Assembly: GCF_003020115.1 (NCBI RefSeq) | Contig: NZ_PYFX01000002.1 | Span: forward strand, 1 to 64,000 | Length of the DNA stretch: 64,000 nucleotides | Reading direction: 5' to 3' | From: Bradyrhizobium sp. MOS002 | GTDB taxonomy: Bacteria > Pseudomonadota > Alphaproteobacteria > Rhizobiales > Xanthobacteraceae | In this document: positions 37,328-48,455 of the stretch, one piece after another | Layout: each line of letters begins with the position of its first letter | How positions within the stretch are numbered: position 1 is the first letter of the stretch | Program-made: the position numbers and the translations under genes | Notes under the pieces: generated by a model | Told to the model about the DNA's origin: nothing | Seen by the model: the letters and a program-made list of their open reading frames with translations, nothing else | The model's database searches: none

Positions 37328-38149
37328 ATGAAATCGGAACTGGCTGAATTGGATCAAAAGCGCGCCATGGTCGACGATGAAGCGCCCGATGCGGTGCCGG
37401 TGCCTCACGCACTCGTGCCGCATCTCAATGAAACAGCGATCCTGCTCGACATCGACGGGACGCTGCTCGACCTGATGCCGACGCCGCGCGAGGTGTGGGT
37501 GCCGCCAGGCCTGTCGGAAACGTTGATCCGGCTGACGCAGCGCACCTCGGGCGCGCTGGCAATGGTCAGCGGCCGTTCGCTCAATGATATCGACCTGATC
37601 TTCGCGCCCGATGTCTTTCGCGCCGTCGCCGGCCACGGCGCGGAAATGCGGCTTTCCATTGACAATGAAGCCGATGCCGTCGGTGCGCCGCCGCTGGACA
37701 AGGAGTTGAAGCGGCGGCTCGCGGCGGTGGCCAAGCTCAGTCCCGGCATTCTGCTCGAAGACAAGGGCTATTCGCTGGCGCTGCACTACCGCCTTGCGCC
37801 GCATGCGGAGAAGGCGATTTATGAAGCCGTTTCGCTGATCCGCGCCGACCTGCCCAATGCGCCGATCGAAGTGCTGCCCGGCAAGTTCGTTTGCGAGATC
37901 AAGCATTCCGGTTTCACCAAGGCGACCGGCGTACGCGAATTGATGAAGCACGAGCCTTTCAAGGGACGCCGTCCGATCTTCATCGGCGACGACGTCACCG
38001 ACGAGACCGTGTTCGCGATCATGCCCGACATGAACGGGCTCGCCTTCTCGGTCGGCCGCCGCGCCATGGGTGTCAACGGGCACTTCGATGCGCCGAACGA
38101 TGTGCGCGCGTTCCTTGCGCGGCTGCTCGACGACTCAAGGTTGGAATAA
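37328..38149 (+). CDS. otsB: Trehalose-6-phosphate phosphatase
   Basis: The 273-residue HAD-superfamily enzyme has motif I ILLDIDGTLLDLMPTP with the nucleophilic Asp, MVSGRSLNDID as motif II, the Lys-containing KGYSLALHYR region and motif III/IV GDDVTDETVF. It removes phosphate from trehalose-6-phosphate to give trehalose. It is translationally close to the MFS gene and precedes otsA on the same strand by 238 bases. The first ATG is at 37328; a second at residue 14 is also possible. Confidence 0.95.
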   Translation: MKSELAELDQKRAMVDDEAPDAVPVPHALVPHLNETAILLDIDGTLLDLMPTPREVWVPPGLSETLIRLTQRTSGALAMVSGRSLNDIDLIFAPDVFRAVAGHGAEMRLSIDNEADAVGAPPLDKELKRRLAAVAKLSPGILLEDKGYSLALHYRLAPHAEKAIYEAVSLIRADLPNAPIEVLPGKFVCEIKHSGFTKATGVRELMKHEPFKGRRPIFIGDDVTDETVFAIMPDMNGLAFSVGRRAMGVNGHFDAPNDVRAFLARLLDDSRLE

Positions 38150-38328
38150 GGCGCCGACATCCCGGAGCCACATATCGCGCGCGTAATTCCCCAGCGCGCT
38201 CGTTGCATGCTGGGGCGCGCCACGGCTTCGAAACTGTTTTGTGTAGCGAAATCGTCAGGTTCCCTGGAGGTAAACCGGTTCCAACGCGCACGCCCGATTT
38301 TGGTTTCAATTGGTGCAAAGGATGATCA

Positions 38329-38353
38329 GGAACCATATTGATGAACGGCAGTT
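38329..38353 (+). promoter_or_regulatory. EcfG-type promoter for otsA
   Basis: GGAAC-N17-GTT (N16 plus AGTT) fits the EcfG consensus with the same spacing as the two sites at 35.7 kb. It ends 34 bases before the GTG start of otsA. Confidence 0.6.
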
Positions 38354-38387
38354 AAATGGGGTGGAATGAAACAGGAGGGGACGACCT

Positions 38388-39851
38388 GTGAACTTAGTCG
38401 TCGTTTCGAATCGCGTCGCGCGCGGCAAGCCCAACGAGCCCATGACGGGAGGTCTCGCGGCGGCCTTGTTACCTGTCGTGGAACATTCGGGCGCGATCTG
38501 GGTGGGTTCCTCGGGCCGGGTGCGTGACGGTCAGCAAAAGGAGCCGTTCGCAGAGATCGAGGCGCTGGGTTCGGGCGCGATCGCGACCTTGGATCTGCCG
38601 GCGGCGCATTATGGCGGCTATTACGAAGGGTTTGCCAATTCGGCGCTGTGGCCGGCGCTGCACTCGCGCAGCGATCTGATCCGCGTCTCGCGTGACGACT
38701 ATGTCAGCTATCGCGAGGTCAACGCCTTCATGGCGCGCGCCTTGATGCGCTTCCGGAAAGCTCAAACCGCGTTCTGGGTGCAGGATTATCATTTCCTCGC
38801 GCTTGGCGCGGAGCTGCGGGACCTCGGCGTCGACGATCCGATCGGCTTCTTCCTTCATACGCCGTGGCCGGTCGCCGCGGTGATGCAGGGCGTGCCCAAT
38901 CATCGCGAGCTGATCACGGCGATGCTGGCCTACGATCTGCTCGGCTTCCAGACCAATGACGATTGCCAGAATTTTCTCGGCTATGTCGCGGGCGAACTCG
39001 GCCTCGCCGTCGAAGACGGCGTTGTGATCTCGCAGCATGGCCGAACGCGCTGCGAGGTCTTCCCGATCGGCATCGATGCCGAGAAGTTCGCGCAATACGC
39101 AGCGAAATCGGCGTCGCATCCGGACGTGTCGCGGCTGCGCCGCAGCCTCAACGGTGAGCGGCTCGCAATCGGCGTCGACCGGCTCGACTATTCCAAGGGT
39201 CTCGTCAACCGCATCAGCGCGTTCGATCGGCTCTGGACCGAGCAGCCGCAGTTTGCGCGCAGCATTTCGCTGTTGCAGATCGCAAATCCTTCGCGCGGCG
39301 CCATCGAAGCCTATGGCAACCTGCAGAACGAGGTCGCGCGGCTCGTGTCCGACGTCAACGGCCGCCACGGCGAGGCCGACTGGACACCGATCCGCTATCT
39401 CAACAAGGGCTTTAGCCAGGCCGTGCTCGCGGGCCTCTACCGCACCGCGCAGATCGGCGTGGTGACGCCGCTGCACGACGGCATGAATCTGGTCGCCAAG
39501 GAATACGTCGCCGCGCAAAACCCGGCCGATCCCGGCGTGCTGGTGCTGTCGAAATTCGCGGGCGCGGCCAACGAGCTCGACACCGCGCTGCTGGTCAATC
39601 CGCACGACATCGACGGTATGGCGCGCGCGATCGCGGTCGCGGCCGCGATGCCGCTCACCGAGCGCAAGATGCGCTGGGATGCGATGATGAAGAAGCTGCG
39701 CGGCCACACCATCCAGCAATGGTCGGCGGATTTCGTCGCTGAACTGGAGAAGTGCCGGACCGAGAAGGCCGCGGTGGCTCCGCTCGCTAACCAGCCACCG
39801 CAAGCGCTGCGCTGGCTGAAGTCGGCGATATCAGGCGTGCGGTTGATCTAG
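38388..39851 (+). CDS. otsA: Trehalose-6-phosphate synthase
   Basis: The 487-residue GT20 glycosyltransferase starts LVVVSNRVARGK and contains MTGGLAAAL, WVQDYHFLALG, GFFLHTPWP, GVDRLDYSKGLVNRI and LHDGMNLVAKEYVAAQ, covering the donor and acceptor sites. It joins UDP-glucose and glucose-6-phosphate. The start is GTG at 38388 with AGGAGGGG upstream. It is the last gene of the trehalose locus and has its own EcfG-type promoter, so it can be expressed apart from otsB. Confidence 0.96.
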   Translation: MNLVVVSNRVARGKPNEPMTGGLAAALLPVVEHSGAIWVGSSGRVRDGQQKEPFAEIEALGSGAIATLDLPAAHYGGYYEGFANSALWPALHSRSDLIRVSRDDYVSYREVNAFMARALMRFRKAQTAFWVQDYHFLALGAELRDLGVDDPIGFFLHTPWPVAAVMQGVPNHRELITAMLAYDLLGFQTNDDCQNFLGYVAGELGLAVEDGVVISQHGRTRCEVFPIGIDAEKFAQYAAKSASHPDVSRLRRSLNGERLAIGVDRLDYSKGLVNRISAFDRLWTEQPQFARSISLLQIANPSRGAIEAYGNLQNEVARLVSDVNGRHGEADWTPIRYLNKGFSQAVLAGLYRTAQIGVVTPLHDGMNLVAKEYVAAQNPADPGVLVLSKFAGAANELDTALLVNPHDIDGMARAIAVAAAMPLTERKMRWDAMMKKLRGHTIQQWSADFVAELEKCRTEKAAVAPLANQPPQALRWLKSAISGVRLI

Positions 39852-39900
39852 TCTCCTTCTCCCCGTTCTTTACGGGCAGGGAGGACCGAAGACGAGAGCC

Positions 39901-40242
39901 TCAATAGCAATACGACACGCCTTCCAGAATCGCGCACTGCCGCTTGTTCGGCGCGTTCGGATCGTCGAGCGGCACCATGCCCTTGCCCTGGCCGACGAAC
40001 ACGCCGGGCCCGACATGGATCGAGCTCTTGTTGCCGATGATGACGCTTTGATGCGGCGTCGCGCTCGAGCGGGTGCCGTCCGGCCAGAGGATGGCATCGC
40101 CCGAAAGCATCCCGCGCCGCCCGTCGTCACAGCTGACGTCGACCCCTTGCCGGGTGCAGACCTGTGCGGCGGCCGGTCCAGCGAAGGCGGCGGCAAGGGC
40201 CGAAATCAGGCTCAGCGCAGCGACGGTGTGGCGGATGGTCAT
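39901..40242 (-). CDS. Small exported protein of unknown function
   Basis: The 113-residue protein has a clear signal peptide (residues 1-26, ending AGPAAAQ) and a short mature part with four Cys residues (CTRQGVDVSC near the start, CAILEGVSYCY at the end), probably two disulfides. The pattern is of a small periplasmic or secreted protein. I do not recognise the family. Confidence 0.7.
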   Translation of the reverse strand: MTIRHTVAALSLISALAAAFAGPAAAQVCTRQGVDVSCDDGRRGMLSGDAILWPDGTRSSATPHQSVIIGNKSSIHVGPGVFVGQGKGMVPLDDPNAPNKRQCAILEGVSYCY

Positions 40243-40340
40243 GGGGCCCCTGGTCTTGTTTGGCGGTCTTGAGTGAATCGTCGCACCAAACCCGCCGCCG
40301 GTTCAGCCGGAGGGCGGTTCCGAGCGTTAGCGTGGCGCCT

Positions 40341-40365
40341 GATATTGTCTATAAAATACAATATC
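40341..40365. promoter_or_regulatory. AT-rich perfect inverted repeat upstream of tRNA-Ser
   Basis: GATATTGT-N9-ACAATATC has 8-bp perfect arms in a strikingly AT-rich patch. It lies between the exported-protein gene and the tRNA gene, 74 bases before the latter. It could be an operator or part of the tRNA promoter; its symmetry does not look like a terminator. Confidence 0.4.
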
Positions 40366-40438
40366 TTACGGAAAAATAACCCGATTTCCCCGCGATCCCT
40401 TGCAAAATCATCGGCGCCCCTTCAAGAGAGTGCGCTCC

Positions 40439-40528
40439 GGAGAGATGGCCGAGTGGCTTAAGGCGCACGCTTGGAAAGCGTGTGTGCGGGAAACCGTACC
40501 GTGGGTTCGAATCCCACTCTCTCCGCCA
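40439..40528 (+). tRNA. tRNA-Ser (anticodon GGA)
   Basis: The 90-base sequence has a 7-bp acceptor stem (GGAGAGA / TCTCTCC), discriminator G and encoded CCA. The anticodon arm CACGCTTGGAAAGCGTG has GGA in the loop. The long variable arm typical of serine tRNAs and the T loop GTGGGTTCGAATCCCAC are present. It reads the serine codons UCC and UCU. Confidence 0.97.
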
Positions 40529-40669
40529 GTAGCCCCGCCCGGCCAACCCCCGTCTCTCGCGCCCGCCAGCACCAGGCGGTCGGACTGTTTTGCAATCGCT
40601 GCCGCGAGCGGCCGCTCGGCTTCCTCGATGTGGTCGCCGCGCTTGAATCACCAGCCGCAGTGACGGGGT

Positions 40670-43200
<2,531 letters not shown>

Positions 43201-43348
43201 TCATGGGAGAAGACCTAAAGGTTCATGAGCGTCTCTCGCGCGCCTTCGACCGCGACAACGCGTCGCGACGGCGCGCCATGCAGAAACGCGCCTGTACACG
43301 GTCGCGTGACCTCCATAACTTCCGCGACGCAATTTGAGGAGATGCGAC

Positions 43349-44923
43349 GTGGCGAAGAAGACGGCGACCAAGAAGAAAAGTAGTGCGAAGAAAGCAGCGA
43401 AATCCTCCAGCAAGAAAAGCGCCGTTCGCAAGGGCAAGGTTGCGAAGGCTGCAACGAAGCCGGTCAAGCAGGCCACCCCGCGCAAATCGTCCGCACCGCG
43501 TCGCCCCAAAGGCCCGGCCTGGCAATGGTCGGCGGTCGAAACCGCAGCCGCGATCCGCTCCGGCGCCATCTCCGCGGTCGAGACCGTCGAGGCGCATCTG
43601 GAGCGGATGCGTGCCGTCAATCCGAGGCTGAACGCCGTCGTCGTCGATCTCTCCGAGGAGGCGCTGGCTGCGGCGCATGCGGCCGACAAGCGGCGCGCCA
43701 AAGGTGGTGAACTCGGCCTTCTGCATGGCGTGCCGATCACGATCAAGGAGAATGTCGACTACGAAGGCCGTCCGAATTTCAATGGCGTTCCCGCCAACAA
43801 GGACCTCATCGCGCCGTCGGATTCGCCCGTGGTGCGCAACCTGAAGAAGGCCGGTGCGATCGTCATCGGCCTCACCAACACGCCGGAATTCTCCTTCCGC
43901 GGCTTCACCGACAATCCCTTGCACGGACTGACGCTCAATCCCTGGGATCCTGATATCACCTGCGGTGGCTCCTCGGGCGGTGCGGGTTCGGCGGTCGCCG
44001 CCGGCATCGGCACCATCGCGCACGGCAACGACATCGGCGGCTCGCTGCGCTGGCCGGCGCATTGCAACGGCGTTGCGACCATCAAGCCGACGCAGGGGCG
44101 TATTCCGGCGTTCAACGCAAGCGCAACCGCCGAACGGCCGATGCTGGCGCATCTGATGTCGGCGCAGGGGCCGCTCGCCCGCCACGTCGCCGACGTCAGG
44201 CTCGCGCTGGAGGTGATGAGCCAGCGCGATCCGCGCGATCCCTGGTGGGTGCCGGCGCCGCTGGTGGGTGCGAAGCCGAAGGGGCCGATCAAGGTCGCGC
44301 TCGCCAGGATTCCTGAAGACATGGACGTCGATCCGCACGTCGCGGCGGCGTTGCGCCAGGCCGCCGATCATCTGGAGCGTTCGGGCTATCGGGTCAGCGA
44401 GGTCGACGTGCCCGACATCGACGGCGTCTGGCAGACCTGGTGCGACATCATCACCAACGAGACCGTGGTGTTGCAGGAAGCCGGCATGCTGAAGGTGACG
44501 TCCGAAGACTTCCACAAGGCGTGGGGCGGCATGAAAGCCAAGGCCAACGTGCTCGACCTCAAGGCCTGGATGCAGGCGACCGCCGCGCGCAATGGCCACA
44601 TCCGCGCCTGGCAGTTGTTCTTCGAAGAGTATCCGGTCGTGCTGGCGCCGACCACGGTAAAGCCGACGCCGGGCCCGCGCGAGGACACTGTCAGTCCGGA
44701 GCGCGTGCGCGAGATCTTCTGGGGCGAGATCCGCTTCATCTCCGCGATCAACGTGCTGGGCCTGCCCGGCGCCGTGGTGCCGGTGGCAGTGCACGACGGC
44801 AAGCCGATCGGCGTGCAGCTCATCGCCGGCCGCTATCGCGAGGACCTCGCGCTCGACGCGGCGGCCGCGATCGAGAAGCGGGCCGGCGTGCTCGCCCATC
44901 GGCTGTGGGAACAGATGGGCTGA
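43349..44923 (+). CDS. Amidase (amidase-signature family) with a lysine-rich N-terminal tail
   Basis: The 524-residue protein has a tail of about 54 residues with 17 lysines (AKKTATKKKSSAKKAAKS and similar), like histone H1-type tails. The amidase core follows: HGVPITIKENV with the catalytic Lys, CGGSSGGAGSAVAAG with the cis-Ser and GNDIGGSLRWPAHCNG with the nucleophilic Ser. The triad is thus complete. It should hydrolyse a carboxamide in the cytoplasm. The start is taken as GTG at 43349, with GAGGAG 8 bases upstream. The tail is in the same frame as the core, and no stop or alternative start falls between them before the core. Confidence 0.88.
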   Translation: MAKKTATKKKSSAKKAAKSSSKKSAVRKGKVAKAATKPVKQATPRKSSAPRRPKGPAWQWSAVETAAAIRSGAISAVETVEAHLERMRAVNPRLNAVVVDLSEEALAAAHAADKRRAKGGELGLLHGVPITIKENVDYEGRPNFNGVPANKDLIAPSDSPVVRNLKKAGAIVIGLTNTPEFSFRGFTDNPLHGLTLNPWDPDITCGGSSGGAGSAVAAGIGTIAHGNDIGGSLRWPAHCNGVATIKPTQGRIPAFNASATAERPMLAHLMSAQGPLARHVADVRLALEVMSQRDPRDPWWVPAPLVGAKPKGPIKVALARIPEDMDVDPHVAAALRQAADHLERSGYRVSEVDVPDIDGVWQTWCDIITNETVVLQEAGMLKVTSEDFHKAWGGMKAKANVLDLKAWMQATAARNGHIRAWQLFFEEYPVVLAPTTVKPTPGPREDTVSPERVREIFWGEIRFISAINVLGLPGAVVPVAVHDGKPIGVQLIAGRYREDLALDAAAAIEKRAGVLAHRLWEQMG

Positions 44924-44965
44924 CAGGGAGCGACGGATGTTTCCCTCCAGACGAGCGCGGCCTGC

Positions 44966-45076
44966 ATGGTTCGAGACGCCCGCTTGCGCGGGCTCCTCAC
45001 CATGAGGGTCTGAAATCGCGCAGCAAGGCAGGACCTCATCCTGAGGGCCCGCCGCAGGCGGGCGTCTCGAAGGATG
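44966..45076. repeat. Inverted pair of short intergenic repeats
   Basis: CATGGTTCGAGACG ... CTCCTCACCATGAGG and, after 30 bases, CCTCATCCTGAGG ... CGTCTCGAAGGATGG are two opposite copies of the same unit. This matches the arrangement at 16559-16668 and the single unit at 149-195. Confidence 0.65.
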
Positions 45077-45182
45077 GCCGCAAGCTTTCGCCAAGTATTG
45101 TTTCATTAATCCAATTTGATTCGAATTTTAGCCAATTCCCCAACAACCGTTAGGGTTACTTCCTCGATCTCTAGACGAATTA

Positions 45183-45274
45183 TTGTCCGCTTTACCACCC
45201 GCCTCTAACAGAGGGACGGCGGACAACGCACCAGCCTCATACAGGCCAATAAGTGCGGCCCGCTCCACGCGGAG
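45183..45274 (+). promoter_or_regulatory. Possible structured leader RNA of metY
   Basis: An outer stem TTGTCCGC (45183-45190) / GCGGACAA (45219-45226) is perfect and encloses a second perfect hairpin CCTCT-AAC-AGAGG (45202-45214). Downstream, CTCC-ACGC-GGAG (45263-45274) can pair the GGAG of the metY ribosome binding site. This arrangement fits translational control of a methionine gene. I do not recognise a known SAM or SAH riboswitch in it. Confidence 0.45.
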
Positions 45275-45282
45275 GTGGCACG

Positions 45283-46584
45283 ATGCGCAACGAGACGATC
45301 GCTATTCACGCCGGCTACGAGCCCGAAGCCACCACGCACGCGGTTGCCGTGCCGATCTACCAGACCGCGGCCTACGCCTTCGACAGCGCGGATCACGGCG
45401 CGGCGCTCTTCAATCTCGAGACCGAAGGCTATCGCTACAGCCGCATCGCCAATCCGACCAGCGCGGTGCTGGAGAAACGTATCGCCGAGCTCGAGGGCGG
45501 CGTCGGCGCGCTTGCGGTCGCCACCGGGCAGGCCGCGCTGCATTTCGCCTTCGTCAATGTCGCCGATCACGGCGGCAACATCGTTTCCGTGCCGCAGCTC
45601 TACGGCACCACGCATACGCTGCTCTCGCACATCCTGCCGCGGCAGGGCATCACCGGCCGCTTCGCCGAGAGCGACAAGCCCGAGGCGATCGAAAAGCTGA
45701 TCGACGAGGACACCCGCGCCGTGTTCGCCGAAACCATCGGCAATCCCGCCGGCAATGTCTGCGACATCGAAGCGCTGGCGAAGATCGCCCACGCCCACGG
45801 CGTGCCGCTGATCGTCGACAATACCGTTGCAACGCCCATCCTGCTCAAGCCGTTCGATTACGGCGCCGACATCGCCGTGCATTCGCTCACCAAGTTCCTG
45901 GGCGGCCACGGCACCACGCTCGGCGGCGCCATCGTCGACTCCGGAAATTTCCCCTGGGCCAAGCACGCCGACCGCTTCCCGGGCTACAACAAGCCGGATG
46001 CGTCCTATCACGGCCTCGTTTATGCCGAGCGCTTCGGCAAGACAGCCTATATCGAGCGCGCGCGCAGCATCTATCAGCGCACCATGGGTTCGGTGCTGTC
46101 GCCGTTCAACGCCTTCCTGCTGCTCCAGGGCATCGAGACAGTGGCGCTGCGCATGGAGCGGCACTGTGAGAATGCCCGCAAGGTCGCCGAATTCCTGCGC
46201 AAGGATCCGCGAGTCGCCTGGGTCAACTACACCGGTTTCCCGGACAGCCCTTATTACCCGCTGGTGCAGAAATATCTCGACGGCAATGCCTCGTCGTTGT
46301 TCACCTTCGGCATCAAGGGCGGCATGGAAGCCGGCAAGTCCTTCTACGATGCGTTGAAGCTGATCACGCGCCTCGTCAATATCGGCGATGCCAAGTCGCT
46401 GGCCTGCCATCCTGCCTCGACCACGCACCGGCAGATGTCGGCGGAGCAGCAGCGGGTCGCCGGCGTTTTGCCGGAAACGATCCGCTTGTCGATCGGCATC
46501 GAACATTGCCAGGACATTATTGAGGACCTCGACCAGGCACTGGAAAAGGCCTGCCCGTCCGCGCGCCTCCAGGCCGCGGAGTAG
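45283..46584 (+). CDS. metY: O-acetyl/succinylhomoserine sulfhydrylase
   Basis: The 433-residue PLP enzyme belongs to the Cys/Met metabolism family. It has TIAIHAGYEPEATTHAVAVP at the N-terminus, YSRIANPT, and the PLP-lysine motif VHSLTKFLGGHG near residue 205. The long form and the C-terminal LACHPASTTHRQM fit MetY more than MetB or MetC. It forms homocysteine from an activated homoserine and sulfide. The ATG at 45283 has GGAGG seven bases upstream. It is followed 12 bases later by metA. Confidence 0.92.
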   Translation: MRNETIAIHAGYEPEATTHAVAVPIYQTAAYAFDSADHGAALFNLETEGYRYSRIANPTSAVLEKRIAELEGGVGALAVATGQAALHFAFVNVADHGGNIVSVPQLYGTTHTLLSHILPRQGITGRFAESDKPEAIEKLIDEDTRAVFAETIGNPAGNVCDIEALAKIAHAHGVPLIVDNTVATPILLKPFDYGADIAVHSLTKFLGGHGTTLGGAIVDSGNFPWAKHADRFPGYNKPDASYHGLVYAERFGKTAYIERARSIYQRTMGSVLSPFNAFLLLQGIETVALRMERHCENARKVAEFLRKDPRVAWVNYTGFPDSPYYPLVQKYLDGNASSLFTFGIKGGMEAGKSFYDALKLITRLVNIGDAKSLACHPASTTHRQMSAEQQRVAGVLPETIRLSIGIEHCQDIIEDLDQALEKACPSARLQAAE

Positions 46585-46596
46585 GCGGCCGCGCCG

Positions 46597-47598
46597 ATGA
46601 CGATCCTGATCGACAGGGATCAAGGCATATCGAGCCCGGCGCTGGTACCGGGAGCGGGCGATCTGGCGCGCGAGCACAGCGGCACCGAGCTCACGATTGG
46701 CCTGATCAACAACATGCCGGATCCGGCGCTGAAGGCGACCGAGCGGCAGTTCATGAAGCTGCTGCAAGCCGCTGCAGGTCCGCGCCGCATCCGCTTTCAT
46801 TGCTTCTCGCTGCCCTCGGTGAAGCGCTCGCCGGAAGCGAGGTGGCATGTCGAGAGCGAATATTCTGAACTCATCGAGCTCAGGCGGCACAAGTTCGACG
46901 GCTTGATCGTGACCGGCGCCGAGCCGGTTGCGCCCGAGCTCGACCAGGAACCGTATTGGCGCGACCTCACCGAGCTGATCGACTGGGCCAAGGTTAACAC
47001 GCGCTCGACAATCTGGTCGTGCCTCGCTGCGCATGCCGCGGTGCTGCATCTCGACCGCATCGAACGGCGGCCGCTCGCGGCCAAATGTCACGGCATTTTC
47101 GACTGCGAGGCCGTGACCGGCGATCCATTGACGCGGGCCGCGCCTGCGCCCCTCAAGGTCTCGCATTCGCGTCTCAACGAGATCGCCGAGAGTGACCTTG
47201 CGCAGGCCGGCTACCAGGTGTTGACGCGTTCGGCAAAGGCCGGCGTCGACATCTTCGTCCGGCAGTATGCCAGCCGCTTCGTGTTCTTCCAGGGCCACCC
47301 GGAATACGACGCGCTGTCGCTTCAGCGTGAATATCTGCGCGACATCGGCCGGTATCTCGCGCGCGAGCGCGACAATTATCCGCACTTGCCCGTGAGCTAT
47401 TTTGACGCTTCGACGGAAGAGAAGCTGGTCCGCTTCGAGAAACAGGCAAGGCACCAGCGCCACCCCGCGCTCGGCAACGAACTGCCCGCGCTGAATTTGC
47501 GTGCCGATATCGCCGCCGGCAGCGCCGCAGCGGCATTGTTCCGGAACTGGCTGCAGTATCTCGGCGCGGGGACCGACGCGTCGGTGCTTGCACGTTAG
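46597..47598 (+). CDS. metA: Homoserine O-acyltransferase, MetA family
   Basis: The 333-residue protein has the MetA layout: IGLINNMPDPALKATERQF, the nucleophile region IWSCLAAHAAVLHL with the catalytic Cys, VSHSRLNEI and the His/Glu motif FFQGHPEYD. It activates homoserine by acylation, supplying MetY encoded just upstream. Whether it uses succinyl- or acetyl-CoA cannot be told from the family, since MetA proteins of both types exist. The two-gene operon is therefore a complete sulfhydrylation route to homocysteine. Confidence 0.9.
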   Translation: MTILIDRDQGISSPALVPGAGDLAREHSGTELTIGLINNMPDPALKATERQFMKLLQAAAGPRRIRFHCFSLPSVKRSPEARWHVESEYSELIELRRHKFDGLIVTGAEPVAPELDQEPYWRDLTELIDWAKVNTRSTIWSCLAAHAAVLHLDRIERRPLAAKCHGIFDCEAVTGDPLTRAAPAPLKVSHSRLNEIAESDLAQAGYQVLTRSAKAGVDIFVRQYASRFVFFQGHPEYDALSLQREYLRDIGRYLARERDNYPHLPVSYFDASTEEKLVRFEKQARHQRHPALGNELPALNLRADIAAGSAAAALFRNWLQYLGAGTDASVLAR

Positions 47599-47693
47599 GT
47601 CGGGACGACGGGGTCGACGTTAGGACTAACGAAGTGTGAAGCTTGCCTCGAGCCGGGCACGAATGCTTCAGTGAGGGGCGGGGCAGACAGGGA

Positions 47694-48446
47694 ATGCGAG
47701 TCGTGTGGTCGGCACTCCAGGGACGCGTGAGCAATCGGCTGGCCCGGCATTTCCGCGCCGCGCCGCACCGGCTGCCCGCGCATGCACCCATGGTGAGCTT
47801 CACCTTCGACGATGCCCCCGATAGCGCCGCAGGCGAGGGCGCCGGGCTTCTGGAGCAGCATGGCGGCCGCGGTACGTTCTATCTCGCCGGCAGCCTGGTC
47901 GATCGTCCCTCGGACCACTGGCACGGCCTGTCAAACGACGCCATCGTGCGGCTTCACCGGGCCGGACACGAGATTGCCTGCCATACTTTCTCGCATCTGA
48001 GTGCGGTCAATCTCGACGAGGCCGCCATGGCCCGCGAGATCGAGCGAAACCGCAGCCATTTTCGCGGCATCGATTCCTCGATCACACTGGAAAATTTCGC
48101 TTACCCCTATGGCATCGCGTCGATGTGGCGCAAGCCGCAGCTCGCCAAGACCTTCCGCTCGGCGCGCGGCATCCTTCCCGGCGTCAATCGCGACGTCATC
48201 GACCTCCAGTTCCTGCGCGCCTCGCCCCTGGTCGATTGCGAGATCAATACGACGGGTGTCGATCGCTATTTCGACGAGGCGGTCGAGAGCGGCGGATGGC
48301 TGATCTTCTATGGCCATGACGTCGCCAACGCACCGAGCCCGTATGGCTGTACGCCGTACCTGATGCGTCATGCGCTGCAGGCAGCCGGAAAGCGCGACAT
48401 GCCGATCGTGACGGTCGCGGAAGCGCTGCGAAGGATTGGGGCGTAG
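47694..48446 (+). CDS. Polysaccharide deacetylase family protein
   Basis: The 250-residue protein has the NodB-like fold: VSFTFDDAPDSA with the catalytic/metal Asp pair, then EIACHTFSHLSA with the HxxxH metal ligands, and FAYPYG as the third motif. A late His lies in LIFYGHDVANAP. There is no obvious signal peptide, so the substrate is probably cytoplasmic or at the membrane. The target sugar is unknown. The ATG at 47694 has AGGGA just upstream. Confidence 0.88.
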   Translation: MRVVWSALQGRVSNRLARHFRAAPHRLPAHAPMVSFTFDDAPDSAAGEGAGLLEQHGGRGTFYLAGSLVDRPSDHWHGLSNDAIVRLHRAGHEIACHTFSHLSAVNLDEAAMAREIERNRSHFRGIDSSITLENFAYPYGIASMWRKPQLAKTFRSARGILPGVNRDVIDLQFLRASPLVDCEINTTGVDRYFDEAVESGGWLIFYGHDVANAPSPYGCTPYLMRHALQAAGKRDMPIVTVAEALRRIGA

Positions 48447-48455
48447 CCTTCTTAC

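Larger units (their letters stand above)
44924..45282. other. Intergenic region with repeat and metY leader
   Basis: No gene is seen in this 359-base gap. Positions 44966-45076 hold an inverted pair of the repeat also seen at 16559-16668. The part from about 45085 on is AT-richer and probably includes the metY promoter. The structured leader at 45183-45274 is listed separately. Confidence 0.5.

Noticed and set aside
40290..40322. EcfG promoter on the minus strand before the small exported protein gene
   Set aside because: A GGAAC is present, but no GTT lies at the required distance.
45183..45282. SAM-II riboswitch upstream of metY
   Set aside because: The conserved SAM-II words (such as CGTGATAAA and GCTAAA before GGG) are not found. 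Only an unassigned structured leader can be supported.
45277..45293. Sigma-54 promoter resemblance (TGGCACGATGCGCAA) at the metY start
   Set aside because: The -12 element is GCAA rather than TTGC, and the sequence overlaps the start codon of metY.
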